A stretch of DNA of 64,000 bases from J014 sp964486055 (GTDB lineage: Bacteria; Acidobacteriota; Blastocatellia; Pyrinomonadales; Pyrinomonadaceae). The notes beneath the pieces are model-generated. The model saw only the letters and a list, made by a program, of their open reading frames with translations. It had not been told where the DNA came from and made no database searches. Below, piece after piece: positions 54,241 to 63,198 of the stretch. A program made the translations under genes and the position numbers. Every line of letters starts with the position of its first letter. Position 1 is the stretch's first letter. The DNA is taken from NCBI GenBank assembly GCA_964486055.1, contig CAZALE010000001.1, positions 62,001 through 126,000 on the forward strand. The letters are read 5' to 3'.

Positions 54241-56685
54241 TTAGTATGGTAAATTAGCTGCACGAATAACATCTGCGAAGATCCCTGCAGCGGTAACCTC
54301 AGCCCCGGCTCCGGCTCCTTTTATGACTAAGGGTTGAAGTGAGTATCTTTTCGTATAAAACAAAATTGCATTATCTTTACCTGATAAAAGTGCGAACTCA
54401 TGTTTTTTATCGATTTGTTTAATGCCCACCGAAACGTTTCTCTCATTCATGCAAGCGACGTATCTTAAAGTTTTACCTTGGCGGTTAGCTTCATTAAATA
54501 AAGAACGGAAGTATTCCTCGTGTTCATACATTTGTTCATAAAAATTCTCTACGCTGCCCGTAAAGCAAGAGTCGGGCAAGAACGCTCTATTTTCAATATC
54601 CTCTAATTCGAGTTTGTAACCAGCTTCCCGGGCTAATATTAGTATTTTTCGGGCTACGTCCATGCCGGATAAATCTATCCTGGGGTCAGGTTCTGTATAG
54701 CCAAGCTCTTGGGCTTGTTTTACTACTGAAGCGAAAGGCTTGCTTGTATCGTAGTTATTAAAAACAAACTGAAGTGTGCCTGAGAGAATAGCCTCTATTT
54801 TGAATATTTCGTCACCGCTTCGTAAAAGGTCATTTAAAGTGCTTATTACTGGAAGGCCAGCTCCTACATTTGTTTCAAAGAGAAAATGCGCATTGTACTC
54901 TTTAGCTAAATCCCGCAGGTATCTGTATTTTTCGTATCTAGACGAAGCCGCAGCTTTATTACAAGCCACTATAGAGATAGATTTTTGCAGAAGTTGTGGA
55001 TAGATTTCTATAATTGAAGTATCTGCCGTTATATCAACGAAAATCGAATTTCTTAAGTTTCTCTCTATTATTTCATTGGCAAAGCGTTGTGGATTCGAAT
55101 CGAGCTCTGAGTTCTCTAATCTCAGGCGAAAGCTCTTGGCATCTATCCCATCGTCATCGAATAAGATTTTCTTACTGTTAGCAATGCCTATTATTCTGAC
55201 ATTAAGTCCCAGATGTTTTGATAAATATGCTTTTTGCTGATCGATTTGTTCTATGAATTTGCCACCGACGTTTCCGATCCCGGCGATGAACAAATTGATT
55301 TGTTTCTTACACTTAGAGAAAAATTCCTCGTGCAATGCATTTATGGCTTTTTTGACATCTTTTGAACTGACTACAGCCGATATATTTCTTTCGGATGAGC
55401 CCTGAGCGATGGCATGAATATTTACCCCTTGCCATCCTAAAGCCGAGAACATTTTACCTGAAATACCCGGATGCAAACGCATTCTGTCGCCAACGAGTGC
55501 GAGGATTGAAAATCCTTTCTCTACTCTTAATGGCTCTATCTTTCCGCTCGAAATCTCATCAGCGAATTCTTTATCAACTACTTGTTTGGCTAGCTTAGCA
55601 AATCGCTCCTCGATGGCTGCACATATGGAATGTTCGGAAGAGCCTTGGGTTATAAGGATAACGTTGATTTTGGCTTCGGCGAGAGCTGAGAAAAATCGTT
55701 TGGAGAATCCTGGTATACCTACCATCCCACTACCTTCTAAGTTTAGGACAGCTATTTTATCGATGCTGGAAATACCAGTAACAATGTCTTTTTTCTCGAC
55801 TTCAGCTTCTATCAAAGTGCCGTAGTCTTCAGGTGCAAACGTATTCTTTACCCAAACGGGTATATTTTTTGACATAACAGGCTGTAATGTTGGTGGGTAA
55901 ATAACCTTTGCACCGAAATGAGAGAGCTCCATCGCCTCACGGTAGCTTATATGAGGTATCTGACGAGCATTTTTGACAATACGAGGATCTGCGGTCATCA
56001 TGCCGCTTACATCTGTCCATATTTCAAGGACCTCTGCGTTCAGAGCAGATGCGATTATCGCTGCAGTATAATCAGAACCTCCTCTACCAAGCGTCGTAGT
56101 GGTTCCCTCCATATCTGCTGCAATAAACCCGGGAACGATGTAGATACTAGCTTCGTTTTCCTTAAAAAAGCTTTGGATTAGTTGATTAGTATGATTAAAC
56201 TCCACTGTAGCAGCACCGAAAGCTGAATCCGTCCGAATTAGCTCTCTAGCATCTTTCCATATCGAATTGGCTTCAATGGTCTTTATTTTCTCGTAGAAAA
56301 TACGTGAAGATAGAAGCTCGCCCAAACTCAAAATTCTATCCAAAGTTCTCGGTGTTAGCTCTCTTAGTAAGTAGATTCCTTCGCATAGATTCTTAAGTTC
56401 TGTCATCAAGGAATCAATGTAAGAAATGACATTAGAGGCATCGCTCAGTAGCTTTTTAGCTTCATTTTCATGCCTATGGCGCAGATCGAGGATTTTTTGC
56501 CTGAAGATTTCATTACCTTCCTCAGCCTTTTTCGATATCTCGATGAGATTATCAGTTACACCTTGCATTGCCGAGAGTACGACAACACAAATATCTTTTG
56601 ATGCTTTCGCCCTGACTATTTCGATTACTTTTAGAATTCTCTCTGCATTTGCTACAGAGGAGCCACCAAACTTTAAAACCTTCAT
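54241..56685 (-). CDS. thrA: Bifunctional aspartate kinase / homoserine dehydrogenase
   Basis: 814 residues from ATG 56685 (MKVLKFGGSSVANAERI, the canonical start; an in-frame start at 56736 adds 17 unrelated residues). The N-terminal ~450 residues are aspartate kinase (GRGGSDYTAAIIA, LEIWTDVSGMMTADPR) plus ACT domains (GSGMVGIPGFSKRFF, QGSSERNISAVV). The C-terminal homoserine dehydrogenase has GIGNVGGKFIEQ and EPDPRIDLSGMDVARKI. Commits aspartate to threonine/methionine; ACT domains imply threonine feedback. Downstream of thrC and the small cysteine protein. Confidence 0.97.
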   Translation of the reverse strand: MKVLKFGGSSVANAERILKVIEIVRAKASKDICVVVLSAMQGVTDNLIEISKKAEEGNEIFRQKILDLRHRHENEAKKLLSDASNVISYIDSLMTELKNLCEGIYLLRELTPRTLDRILSLGELLSSRIFYEKIKTIEANSIWKDARELIRTDSAFGAATVEFNHTNQLIQSFFKENEASIYIVPGFIAADMEGTTTTLGRGGSDYTAAIIASALNAEVLEIWTDVSGMMTADPRIVKNARQIPHISYREAMELSHFGAKVIYPPTLQPVMSKNIPVWVKNTFAPEDYGTLIEAEVEKKDIVTGISSIDKIAVLNLEGSGMVGIPGFSKRFFSALAEAKINVILITQGSSEHSICAAIEERFAKLAKQVVDKEFADEISSGKIEPLRVEKGFSILALVGDRMRLHPGISGKMFSALGWQGVNIHAIAQGSSERNISAVVSSKDVKKAINALHEEFFSKCKKQINLFIAGIGNVGGKFIEQIDQQKAYLSKHLGLNVRIIGIANSKKILFDDDGIDAKSFRLRLENSELDSNPQRFANEIIERNLRNSIFVDITADTSIIEIYPQLLQKSISIVACNKAAASSRYEKYRYLRDLAKEYNAHFLFETNVGAGLPVISTLNDLLRSGDEIFKIEAILSGTLQFVFNNYDTSKPFASVVKQAQELGYTEPDPRIDLSGMDVARKILILAREAGYKLELEDIENRAFLPDSCFTGSVENFYEQMYEHEEYFRSLFNEANRQGKTLRYVACMNERNVSVGIKQIDKKHEFALLSGKDNAILFYTKRYSLQPLVIKGAGAGAEVTAAGIFADVIRAANLPY

Positions 56686-56750
56686 AATTAAAAAACAATT
56701 AACCTGGAAGCAGAATAAGCCTCCAAGCTTGATCACCTAAGCTGGCGAGT

Positions 56751-56960
56751 TTATCTAGGACAATTTTGCAAGCACCTTCGATATTCGACTTTGCAGGTCT
56801 TTTTGTGCTTATTTTTATGATTGTGTCTTTTACATGACTTAAACTCTTCATGGCACAGACGCTGGCACATTTTTTTTGGTTTAATGGAATTATTTGCAAA
56901 AGCAAACGAATTGAAAATAAACATGCATGCTAGCATCAGAGAAAACAACTTCGTTTTCAT
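56751..56960 (-). CDS. Small secreted six-cysteine protein, unknown function
   Basis: 69 residues. Signal peptide 1-22 ending AFA, so a mature protein of ~47 residues, strongly basic (about 10 Lys, 5 Arg, 3 Glu, 4 His). Its six cysteines are spaced C-x3-C-x6-C-x12-C-x6-C-x3-C, an exact mirror image. Cys at i, i+4 and i+11 fall on one face of a helix, so two antiparallel helices joined by a His/Lys-rich loop (KRHNHKNKHKK), with up to three nested disulfides, are plausible. GGGAG eight bases before the ATG supports translation; a weak TTGATT-N17-TATTTT lies upstream. Sits between thrC (73 bases) and thrA (65 bases). Not recognised. Confidence 0.75.
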   Translation of the reverse strand: MKTKLFSLMLACMFIFNSFAFANNSIKPKKMCQRLCHEEFKSCKRHNHKNKHKKTCKVEYRRCLQNCPR

Positions 56961-57033
56961 ACTCTCATCTCCCTTTCAACATGCGGATTTTGAAATATCT
57001 GAATCAAAAAAATACAATCTTGCCTCAGCAAAA

Positions 57034-58335
57034 TCAAGAATCGCGGCTCATAATTAGGTCTTTTAGCTTTTTATAATCGTTTTCTACCTCGATGTAATGT
57101 TTTTCTCTGGAGAGTAAAGATCTTATCTGTGGAGGAATTTCGATGGACGCTTCCCCTAAGATGTTTTTGACTGACTCAAATTTGATAGGATGAGCGGTCT
57201 CTAAAAATATCCCCTTCGAGCTGGGATTTTGTTGTAGATAGCACTCTAAGGCTTTCAGACCGACGGCACCGTGTGGATCGAGTAGATAACCATGATTGTG
57301 ATAAGTTTGTTTCATTGTAAGAATCGTATCCTCATCTGAAATGCTAAAAGCTATCATTTTTGCTCTCAATTTCTCGATATTATTCCCGAAAAGCTGAAGA
57401 ATCCGGACAAAATTTGATGGTGATGCGACATCCATCGCCGTTGACAATGTTTTGATCGCTGGCTTTGAAGTCATCTTGCCGGTTCTCAAGAATTCAGGAA
57501 TGACATCATTTGCATTGCATGCAGCAATCAATCTCTCGCATGGTAGTCCGGACAGATGAGCTATGGCGAGTGCACAAATATTACCAAAATTGCCACTTGG
57601 GACTGATATTACTGGCGGCCGATTCTCAGCCCATTGTCGATAGGCAAATGCATAGTAAAATTGCTGAGGCAGAAGCCGCGCAATATTTATAGAATTTGCT
57701 GAGGTTAGATAGAACTTTTTTCTTATTCCCTCATCTGCTAATGCTTGCTTAACTAAGCGCTGGCAGTCATCAAAATCACCATTTACTCTTACTGCATTTA
57801 TATTGCCACCTAGCGATGTGATTTGTAACTCCTGAATATCAGAGATTCTGGATTTTGGATAGAGAATAAAAACCTCGACATTTTCGACATTCCAAAACCC
57901 AGAGGCAACAGCACCGCCTGTATCTCCAGACGTAGCAACTATGACTGATATTTTCTTGCTGATTTTTTGTGCGAAAAAGCGAAGGCAACGACTCATAAAG
58001 CGCGCCCCTACATCTTTAAATGCCAGAGTGTCACCATGAAAAAGCTCCAGAACATAAATTGAATCGTTTAGCTTAACTAGGGGAAAATCGAAGTTTACAG
58101 TTTCAGAGCAAATTTGATAGAGAGTTGACGGATCTATATCATTGCCAACATATGGCTTGATTATTTCAAAAGCTATTTCTTCTTTGCTTTTCTCGCTCAA
58201 TTTTTCCCAAAAGGTTGCGTCATGATGGGGTATTTTCTCTGGAAAATACAATCCTCCATCCTCAGGCTGGCCTCGAAGAACTGCATCCTTGAATCCTACA
58301 TGTTCTGTTTTCCGATTTGTGCTAAAGTATCTCAT
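57034..58335 (-). CDS. thrC: Threonine synthase
   Basis: 433 residues. PLP enzyme turning O-phosphohomoserine into threonine. Starts MRYFSTNRKTEHVGFKDAV, the family N-terminus. Lys107 in LAFKDVGARFMSR binds PLP; ATSGDTGGAVASGFW and SVPSGNFGNICALAIA hold the phosphate loop. Transcribed away from thrB, with the two start codons almost touching. Confidence 0.96.
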   Translation of the reverse strand: MRYFSTNRKTEHVGFKDAVLRGQPEDGGLYFPEKIPHHDATFWEKLSEKSKEEIAFEIIKPYVGNDIDPSTLYQICSETVNFDFPLVKLNDSIYVLELFHGDTLAFKDVGARFMSRCLRFFAQKISKKISVIVATSGDTGGAVASGFWNVENVEVFILYPKSRISDIQELQITSLGGNINAVRVNGDFDDCQRLVKQALADEGIRKKFYLTSANSINIARLLPQQFYYAFAYRQWAENRPPVISVPSGNFGNICALAIAHLSGLPCERLIAACNANDVIPEFLRTGKMTSKPAIKTLSTAMDVASPSNFVRILQLFGNNIEKLRAKMIAFSISDEDTILTMKQTYHNHGYLLDPHGAVGLKALECYLQQNPSSKGIFLETAHPIKFESVKNILGEASIEIPPQIRSLLSREKHYIEVENDYKKLKDLIMSRDS

Positions 58336-58336
58336 T

Positions 58337-59266
58337 GTGAAAATAGTGAAAGTTCATGCGCCTGCAACGGTGGCAAATGTTGTTTGTGGTTTCGATTGCC
58401 TCGGGTTCGCAATAAATGTGCCTTTTGATGAGATAACCGCAAGGCTTACAGATGAAAAAGAACTCAGGATTAAGCATCTGGATAATTTTAACTTACCTAC
58501 AGATCCCAATAAAAATGTGGCAGGTAAGGCAGCATTAGCTCTTTTGGATGCCATTGGTTATTCGGCTGGGATCGAACTCGAGATAAAGAAGGGAATTAAG
58601 CCGGGAAGTGGTATTGGCTCTAGTGCTGCGAGCGCTGTAGGCGCTGTAGTAGCAATAAATGAGCTTTTAGGCGCTGGATTTCACGAGAAAGAGTTGTTGG
58701 AGTTCGCATTAGAAGGAGAGTTTCTTGCTTCTGAATCTCATCATGCTGATAACTTAGCTCCCTGTTTGCTTGGCGGTTTTGTATTGGTACGGTCGCATAA
58801 ACCTCTCGATCTTATAAAACTTAATTATCCCGAATTGTTCGTCACCATACTCCATCCACAGCTAGAGATCAAAACTAGCGAAGCGCGTAAGGTATTACCT
58901 AAAAATGTATCCTTACAATCGGCTATTTCTGCATGGGCGAACCTTGGAGCTTTAGTTGCAGCCTTAGAGAAATCAGATTATGAGTTGCTAGCTAGAAGTT
59001 TACATGACGATATCATAGAACCTGCGAGGAAGGATTTTATACCAAAGTTCGACGAATTAAAATGCGCAAGTTTAAAAGTAGGAGCGATCGGTGGCGGCAT
59101 TTCCGGGTCTGGTCCGAGCGTTTTTATGCTTAGTAATTCCGAGGCTATTGCTAAAAAGGTTGAAAGTGAAATGATCCAAATTTTCAGCAGCACGAATGTT
59201 TTATTCAAGACTTACGTTTCATCGATAAACCCGACAGGCGTTCGCATTATGATAAGAGAAATATGA
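58337..59266 (+). CDS. thrB: Homoserine kinase
   Basis: 309 residues from GTG 58337 (reads M-K-I-V-K-V-H-A-P-A-T); a GTG at 58346 three codons later is equally possible. GHMP kinase supplying O-phosphohomoserine to ThrC. Motifs: VHAPATVANVVCGFDCLGFA, the ATP loop KPGSGIGSSAASAVGA and the C-terminal GAIGGGISGSGPSVF. Its start is 1 base (or 10) from that of thrC on the opposite strand, so each promoter must lie inside the other gene. Confidence 0.95.
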   Translation: MKIVKVHAPATVANVVCGFDCLGFAINVPFDEITARLTDEKELRIKHLDNFNLPTDPNKNVAGKAALALLDAIGYSAGIELEIKKGIKPGSGIGSSAASAVGAVVAINELLGAGFHEKELLEFALEGEFLASESHHADNLAPCLLGGFVLVRSHKPLDLIKLNYPELFVTILHPQLEIKTSEARKVLPKNVSLQSAISAWANLGALVAALEKSDYELLARSLHDDIIEPARKDFIPKFDELKCASLKVGAIGGGISGSGPSVFMLSNSEAIAKKVESEMIQIFSSTNVLFKTYVSSINPTGVRIMIREI

Positions 59267-59501
59267 TTCAATTTCTCGGATACCTAATGGATGGAAATGA
59301 ACTTACGTTTTAATGAAAGCAGTCGTATCGAAATATTCTAGAGTATGGATAAAAAAAGCGAGCATGAAATCGTTTAGACATTAATTCTTCAGAAAGATCT
59401 GCAATATTTTGCGATCCCAGAGATCATTTAAGGTTCAATCTTAATTTTAGTTACTGTAAACAAAATTATGGTGATAAAATAAGCCTTGCAGGGAGCGCGG
59501 G

Positions 59502-60023
59502 ATGGTTATGAAGAGAGAAGAATTCAGTGAAGAGAAGGAAATATTCGAAAATCACATAAGGAAGAAGGGATTAAAGAGGACTGCGCAGCGAGATCTGATT
59601 TTGGAGATTTTTCTTCGAACAGAAGATCATCTCTCAAGTGAAGATTTGTATTGGCTTGTGCAAAAGGAGGATCCCACAATTGGATATACGACCGTTTACC
59701 GAACACTTAAGCTCTTGACTGAAGCTGGGTTGGCAAGGGAAGTTCGCTTCGGAGATGGCAAAACGTATTATGAACATCATTACAAACACCAGCACCATGA
59801 TCATATGATTTGCACTGAGTGTGGTAAGGTAATTGAGTTTTTCTCGCCTGAAATAGAGGCACTGCAGGATGAAATGGCTGCTAAGTATGGATTTAAACCG
59901 ACTTATCATAATTTAAGGATTCTAGGGTTATGTGCTGAGTGTCAAGAGAAAGCAGCCGAAGTCAGTACGAACTCAGGTGCACAGCCCCGAATCCGTGTCA
60001 TTGGAAAAAACGTAGTGAGATGA
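59502..60023 (+). CDS. Fur-family metal-dependent regulator
   Basis: 173 residues; ATG 59502 with GGGAG six bases upstream. An N-terminal winged helix (KRTAQRDLILEIFLRTEDHLSSEDLY, GYTTVYRTLKLLTEAGLA) precedes a metal-binding dimerisation half with HHYKHQHHDHMICTECGK and LGLCAECQ, giving two CxxC zinc sites and a His-rich regulatory site. Fur, Zur and PerR cannot be separated by eye. Overlaps the ferredoxin gene by 4 bases, so an iron-related role is suggested. Preceded by 235 bases without a gene. Confidence 0.9.
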   Translation: MVMKREEFSEEKEIFENHIRKKGLKRTAQRDLILEIFLRTEDHLSSEDLYWLVQKEDPTIGYTTVYRTLKLLTEAGLAREVRFGDGKTYYEHHYKHQHHDHMICTECGKVIEFFSPEIEALQDEMAAKYGFKPTYHNLRILGLCAECQEKAAEVSTNSGAQPRIRVIGKNVVR

Positions 60024-60628
60024 ATCAAAAGATGGATGATGTAGAAATCAAAGTCGAGCCAGATAATCTTCAAGGAATAGTTGCGGTTGGTAGCTATTTG
60101 ATAGATGCGGCTAGAAGGATAGGTGCTCATATTCCTTCAGAATGCGCAAGAAGAGGAGCATGTAATTCCTGCCGCGTTTTGGTTACCAGAGGATCAGAGA
60201 TTTTGTCCAAACCTACAGAAGCAGAAATCTCAATTCTAACGGCTGAAAAAATAAAAAGTGGCGAGCGTCTGTCATGCCAAGTAAAAATAGTTGCTCCAGG
60301 AGAAATCGTTATTATGCGAGAAAATCAGCAGAAGCAGTCGGTTTCAGATGAAAACACTTTCGATAAGTTTCGCAGAGAGTTTTATGACATGCCGCTAGAG
60401 AAAAAAATTGCTTCATTGGTTGAATTAGAAGCGATAACTCTGGGCGAAACAATTGCTTTTGTCTTGAATTCACCCTTCAAACTTTTTGATCTTTTGATTG
60501 ATGCGATGGCAGAATTTGGTATGAAGCTTGAAAGAAGCGCAAATCAACAGAGAAAACCTCCTGAGCATCGAGAAAATAAATCTGACGAAAGTGATGGCCC
60601 TAGCGAGGAAAAGCCGAAAGATGCTTAA
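60020..60628 (+). CDS. [2Fe-2S] ferredoxin-domain protein
   Basis: 202 residues from ATG 60020, overlapping the fur stop (ATGA). A plant/vertebrate-type 2Fe-2S ferredoxin domain (~8-95) with ligands Cys in SECARRGACNSCRV (C-x5-C-x2-C) and the fourth in RLSCQV. After it comes a ~100-residue helical domain (KFRREFYDMPLEKKIASLVELEAI) and a charged tail. No reductase partner adjacent. Translationally coupled to the Fur-family gene, suggesting iron-responsive expression. Confidence 0.85.
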   Translation: MNQKMDDVEIKVEPDNLQGIVAVGSYLIDAARRIGAHIPSECARRGACNSCRVLVTRGSEILSKPTEAEISILTAEKIKSGERLSCQVKIVAPGEIVIMRENQQKQSVSDENTFDKFRREFYDMPLEKKIASLVELEAITLGETIAFVLNSPFKLFDLLIDAMAEFGMKLERSANQQRKPPEHRENKSDESDGPSEEKPKDA

Positions 60629-61442
60629 CTCTGAGACAATTCAAAAATTAGAGAAGAAGAAAATCGATAATCTTAAGGAAAAGGCACAATATGGATTAAC
60701 TCTAGGCGTGGTCAGTGCGATGTTATATGTGATGGGCTTTCCGTTATTCATCATAATTTTCTTTGGCATCTTCGCATTTTTACTGTGGAAAGTTTTTTCA
60801 CTACCAGCCTCACGTGAAGTCCATGAAGTTTTTGAATTTTACTTACAGGCTAATGAAATACTTCGTGATGACGAACGCCGATGGTTTGGATTCGAAATTC
60901 AAGAGGCTATATCAAAAGGGGAACAGATACTGAAGATATTTCCCGGTATGGCTCCACCATTGCTTTATTTCGCCATCGGAGCTCTCTATTACAAACTTGG
61001 TGATCATCGATTAGCAGAGGATTATCTATCAAGGATTGTTGAAAAATCAGAATTCAATGAGCTTGCATACATGACGCCGTCAGAAGAAATGCGGAAGTAT
61101 GCTCAGATCTTAAGGAAAATAGAAACTGATCCATCCGAAGCGCCTTTAACTTCAGCTGCAGTTAGAGCATTAGAAAGAGCACGTAGAAACAAGGCAAAAT
61201 TTTTACTCGAAGAATCAAGAAAAGTGTTACAAAAGCTTGATTCATCCATACAACAGAACGACGTTTCAAACATTCAATCTAGCATAGATCAACACGACCT
61301 AGCTCCACGAGCGCAACGGAAAACAGATGCGTGGATTTTTTCTTCTCAAGATCACAAAAAATCCCAGGATTACTCTACGGACCTCAACCAGCCAAGAAAA
61401 AGCATCTCTGAAGTTCTGCATGACATATACGATGAAAAATAA
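60621..61442 (+). CDS. Membrane protein with TPR-like helices
   Basis: 273 residues from ATG 60621, which overlaps the ferredoxin gene by 8 bases and has GAGGAAAAG upstream. A basic, helical N-terminus is followed by a membrane hairpin (~33-75, GLTLGVVSAMLYVMG and FPLFIIIFFGIFAFLLW), then a cytosolic part with TPR-like pairs (ALYYKLGDHRLAEDYLSRIV) and a Ser/Gln-rich C-terminus. Not recognised. Between a ferredoxin and mlaE, 43 bases before mlaE. Confidence 0.75.
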   Translation: MLNSETIQKLEKKKIDNLKEKAQYGLTLGVVSAMLYVMGFPLFIIIFFGIFAFLLWKVFSLPASREVHEVFEFYLQANEILRDDERRWFGFEIQEAISKGEQILKIFPGMAPPLLYFAIGALYYKLGDHRLAEDYLSRIVEKSEFNELAYMTPSEEMRKYAQILRKIETDPSEAPLTSAAVRALERARRNKAKFLLEESRKVLQKLDSSIQQNDVSNIQSSIDQHDLAPRAQRKTDAWIFSSQDHKKSQDYSTDLNQPRKSISEVLHDIYDEK

Positions 61443-61485
61443 ATCCGCTTTTCTCATATAAGGTGCTTACATGTAAAATTTTTTC

Positions 61486-62253
61486 GTGGAGTTTTTAAAG
61501 AAGGCTCTGTACGAACTGCAAGAGCTAACGCTACTAACTAGTAGTGCATTTTATCGCCTACGCAATAAGCCGCGCTATTTTAATGAGATGATCAAGCAGA
61601 TGGACCTCATAGGCGTGAAATCAGCGCCGATAATCTTACTTACAGGTTTTTTTACGGGTGCAGTTTTGGTTTTGCAGAGTTTTCAGATTCTTGCGTATTA
61701 TGGAGCGCAGAGCCAAGTCGGAAGAATGGTAACTTTCTCTTTACTGCGTGAATTAGGTCCAGTTCTGTCAGGATTAATGGTGGCTGGAAGGATTGGCTCA
61801 GCCATAACAGCAGAGCTTGGTTCGATGGTAGTCTCACAGCAAGTCGATGCAATGAGGGCTTTAGGAACTGATCCCGTGAAAAAATTAGTAGCTCCACGAA
61901 TAATAGCTTTGATCTTGATGTTACCTCTACTTACTGTCGTAGCCAATTTAGCTGGAATAATTGGCGGTGGTATCACCTCGAAGTATATATTCAATTTGGA
62001 TGTGACTTTGTTTATATCCTCGGTGCGGGACGGAGTCACTACGAAAAATTTAATTGTCAGCTTGGTCAAACCCTTCTTTTTTGGTTTAATAATCGGTTCT
62101 GTTTCATGTTATAAGGGATTGAGTACCACGGGGGGAACTGTCGGAGTTGGACTTTCTACCACACGATCGGTGGTCCTCTCATCCATAGTGATAATAATTA
62201 CTGATTTCTTCTTGACGAGGGCTCTACAAAATATTCTAGGAATAGATTTTTGA
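61486..62253 (+). CDS. mlaE: MlaE-type ABC transporter permease
   Basis: 255 residues, GTG start. Permease of the Mla phospholipid-transport ABC system that maintains outer-membrane lipid asymmetry. About five membrane helices with FTGAVLVLQSFQILAYYGA, LLRELGPVLSGLMVAGRIGS and AELGSMVVSQQVDAMRALG, which are diagnostic. Six bases before mlaF. No mlaD (MCE) gene within the window. Confidence 0.94.
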   Translation: MEFLKKALYELQELTLLTSSAFYRLRNKPRYFNEMIKQMDLIGVKSAPIILLTGFFTGAVLVLQSFQILAYYGAQSQVGRMVTFSLLRELGPVLSGLMVAGRIGSAITAELGSMVVSQQVDAMRALGTDPVKKLVAPRIIALILMLPLLTVVANLAGIIGGGITSKYIFNLDVTLFISSVRDGVTTKNLIVSLVKPFFFGLIIGSVSCYKGLSTTGGTVGVGLSTTRSVVLSSIVIIITDFFLTRALQNILGIDF

Positions 62254-62259
62254 ATTAAA

Positions 62260-63108
62260 ATGACGTCTAGTCCGCCTGCCGAAAATAAACAAAAAAAGTA
62301 CGTACCTGCCATTGAATTTCGCGATGTGCATTTATCATTTGACGAGAAGAAGATACTGGACGGAATAAGTTTTACTGTTCGCAAGGGTGAGACAAAGATA
62401 ATTTTGGGCAGATCTGGGGGAGGGAAATCGACAATAATACGGTTAATTTTGGGGTTGGTAAAACCAGATTCTGGCAGAATTTTTATTGAGGGCGAAGACA
62501 TAACAGATTATGACGAGCCCGAAATGATGCGAGTTAGACAAAAAATCGGCATGGTTTTCCAGGAAGGAGCACTTTTTGATTCTTTATCAGTTTATGACAA
62601 CGTTGCTTACAGGCTTCATGAACAAGGTTTACCGGAGGAGATAGTAGAACAAGAAGTAAGAAAAATGCTCAGATTCGTTGATCTGGAAGACGCGATAGAT
62701 AAAATGCCGAACGAGCTTTCAGGTGGCATGCGCCGAAGAGTCGGAATAGCTAGAGCACTCGTTGGAAATCCAAAAATTGTTTTATTTGACGAGCCGACGG
62801 CAGGGCTAGATCCACCAACTGCGCGAACGATTTGCGAATTAGTAATAAAACTGCGTGATTTGGAGAATGTCTCATCAATTTTCGTAACTCATGAAATGCA
62901 AAACATTGAGTACTTAAGTTCCGAATATGCAGTCATAAATGACAAGGGTGAGGTAGCATTTGAGAAAGAGGGTGAAAAATTATGTCTGATCAATACGCAA
63001 ATAATGATTTTGCGAGAAGGTAAGATAATTTTTAGCGGGACTGATGAGGAATTGAGGAAGGTGGAACAAACTGATGCATACATTCGAAGATTTCTCCGTG
63101 GTAGATAA
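62260..63108 (+). CDS. mlaF: MlaF-type ABC transporter ATPase
   Basis: 282 residues. Walker A GRSGGGKST (50-58), Q-loop VFQEGALFDSLSV (the Mla/MCE-type hallmark), signature LSGGMRRRVGIARAL, Walker B IVLFDEPTAGLDP and the H-loop His. Drives MlaE. Follows mlaE by 6 bases; its 3' end faces tdk. Confidence 0.95.
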   Translation: MTSSPPAENKQKKYVPAIEFRDVHLSFDEKKILDGISFTVRKGETKIILGRSGGGKSTIIRLILGLVKPDSGRIFIEGEDITDYDEPEMMRVRQKIGMVFQEGALFDSLSVYDNVAYRLHEQGLPEEIVEQEVRKMLRFVDLEDAIDKMPNELSGGMRRRVGIARALVGNPKIVLFDEPTAGLDPPTARTICELVIKLRDLENVSSIFVTHEMQNIEYLSSEYAVINDKGEVAFEKEGEKLCLINTQIMILREGKIIFSGTDEELRKVEQTDAYIRRFLRGR

Positions 63109-63198
63109 ACTTGAGGGCTGCTTGAGATAATTCAATAATGAACGATCCAAAAGATCAGCCTTACCTGCCGATGAAGTTATGTTGCAGATCTTGCTACC

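Noticed and set aside
56699..56905. 68-codon minus-strand ORF overlapping the small cysteine protein
   Set aside because: Different frame, no signal peptide or ribosome site; the 56751-56960 frame has both.
62109..62501. 130-codon minus-strand ORF across mlaE/mlaF
   Set aside because: Antisense shadow of two strongly recognised genes.
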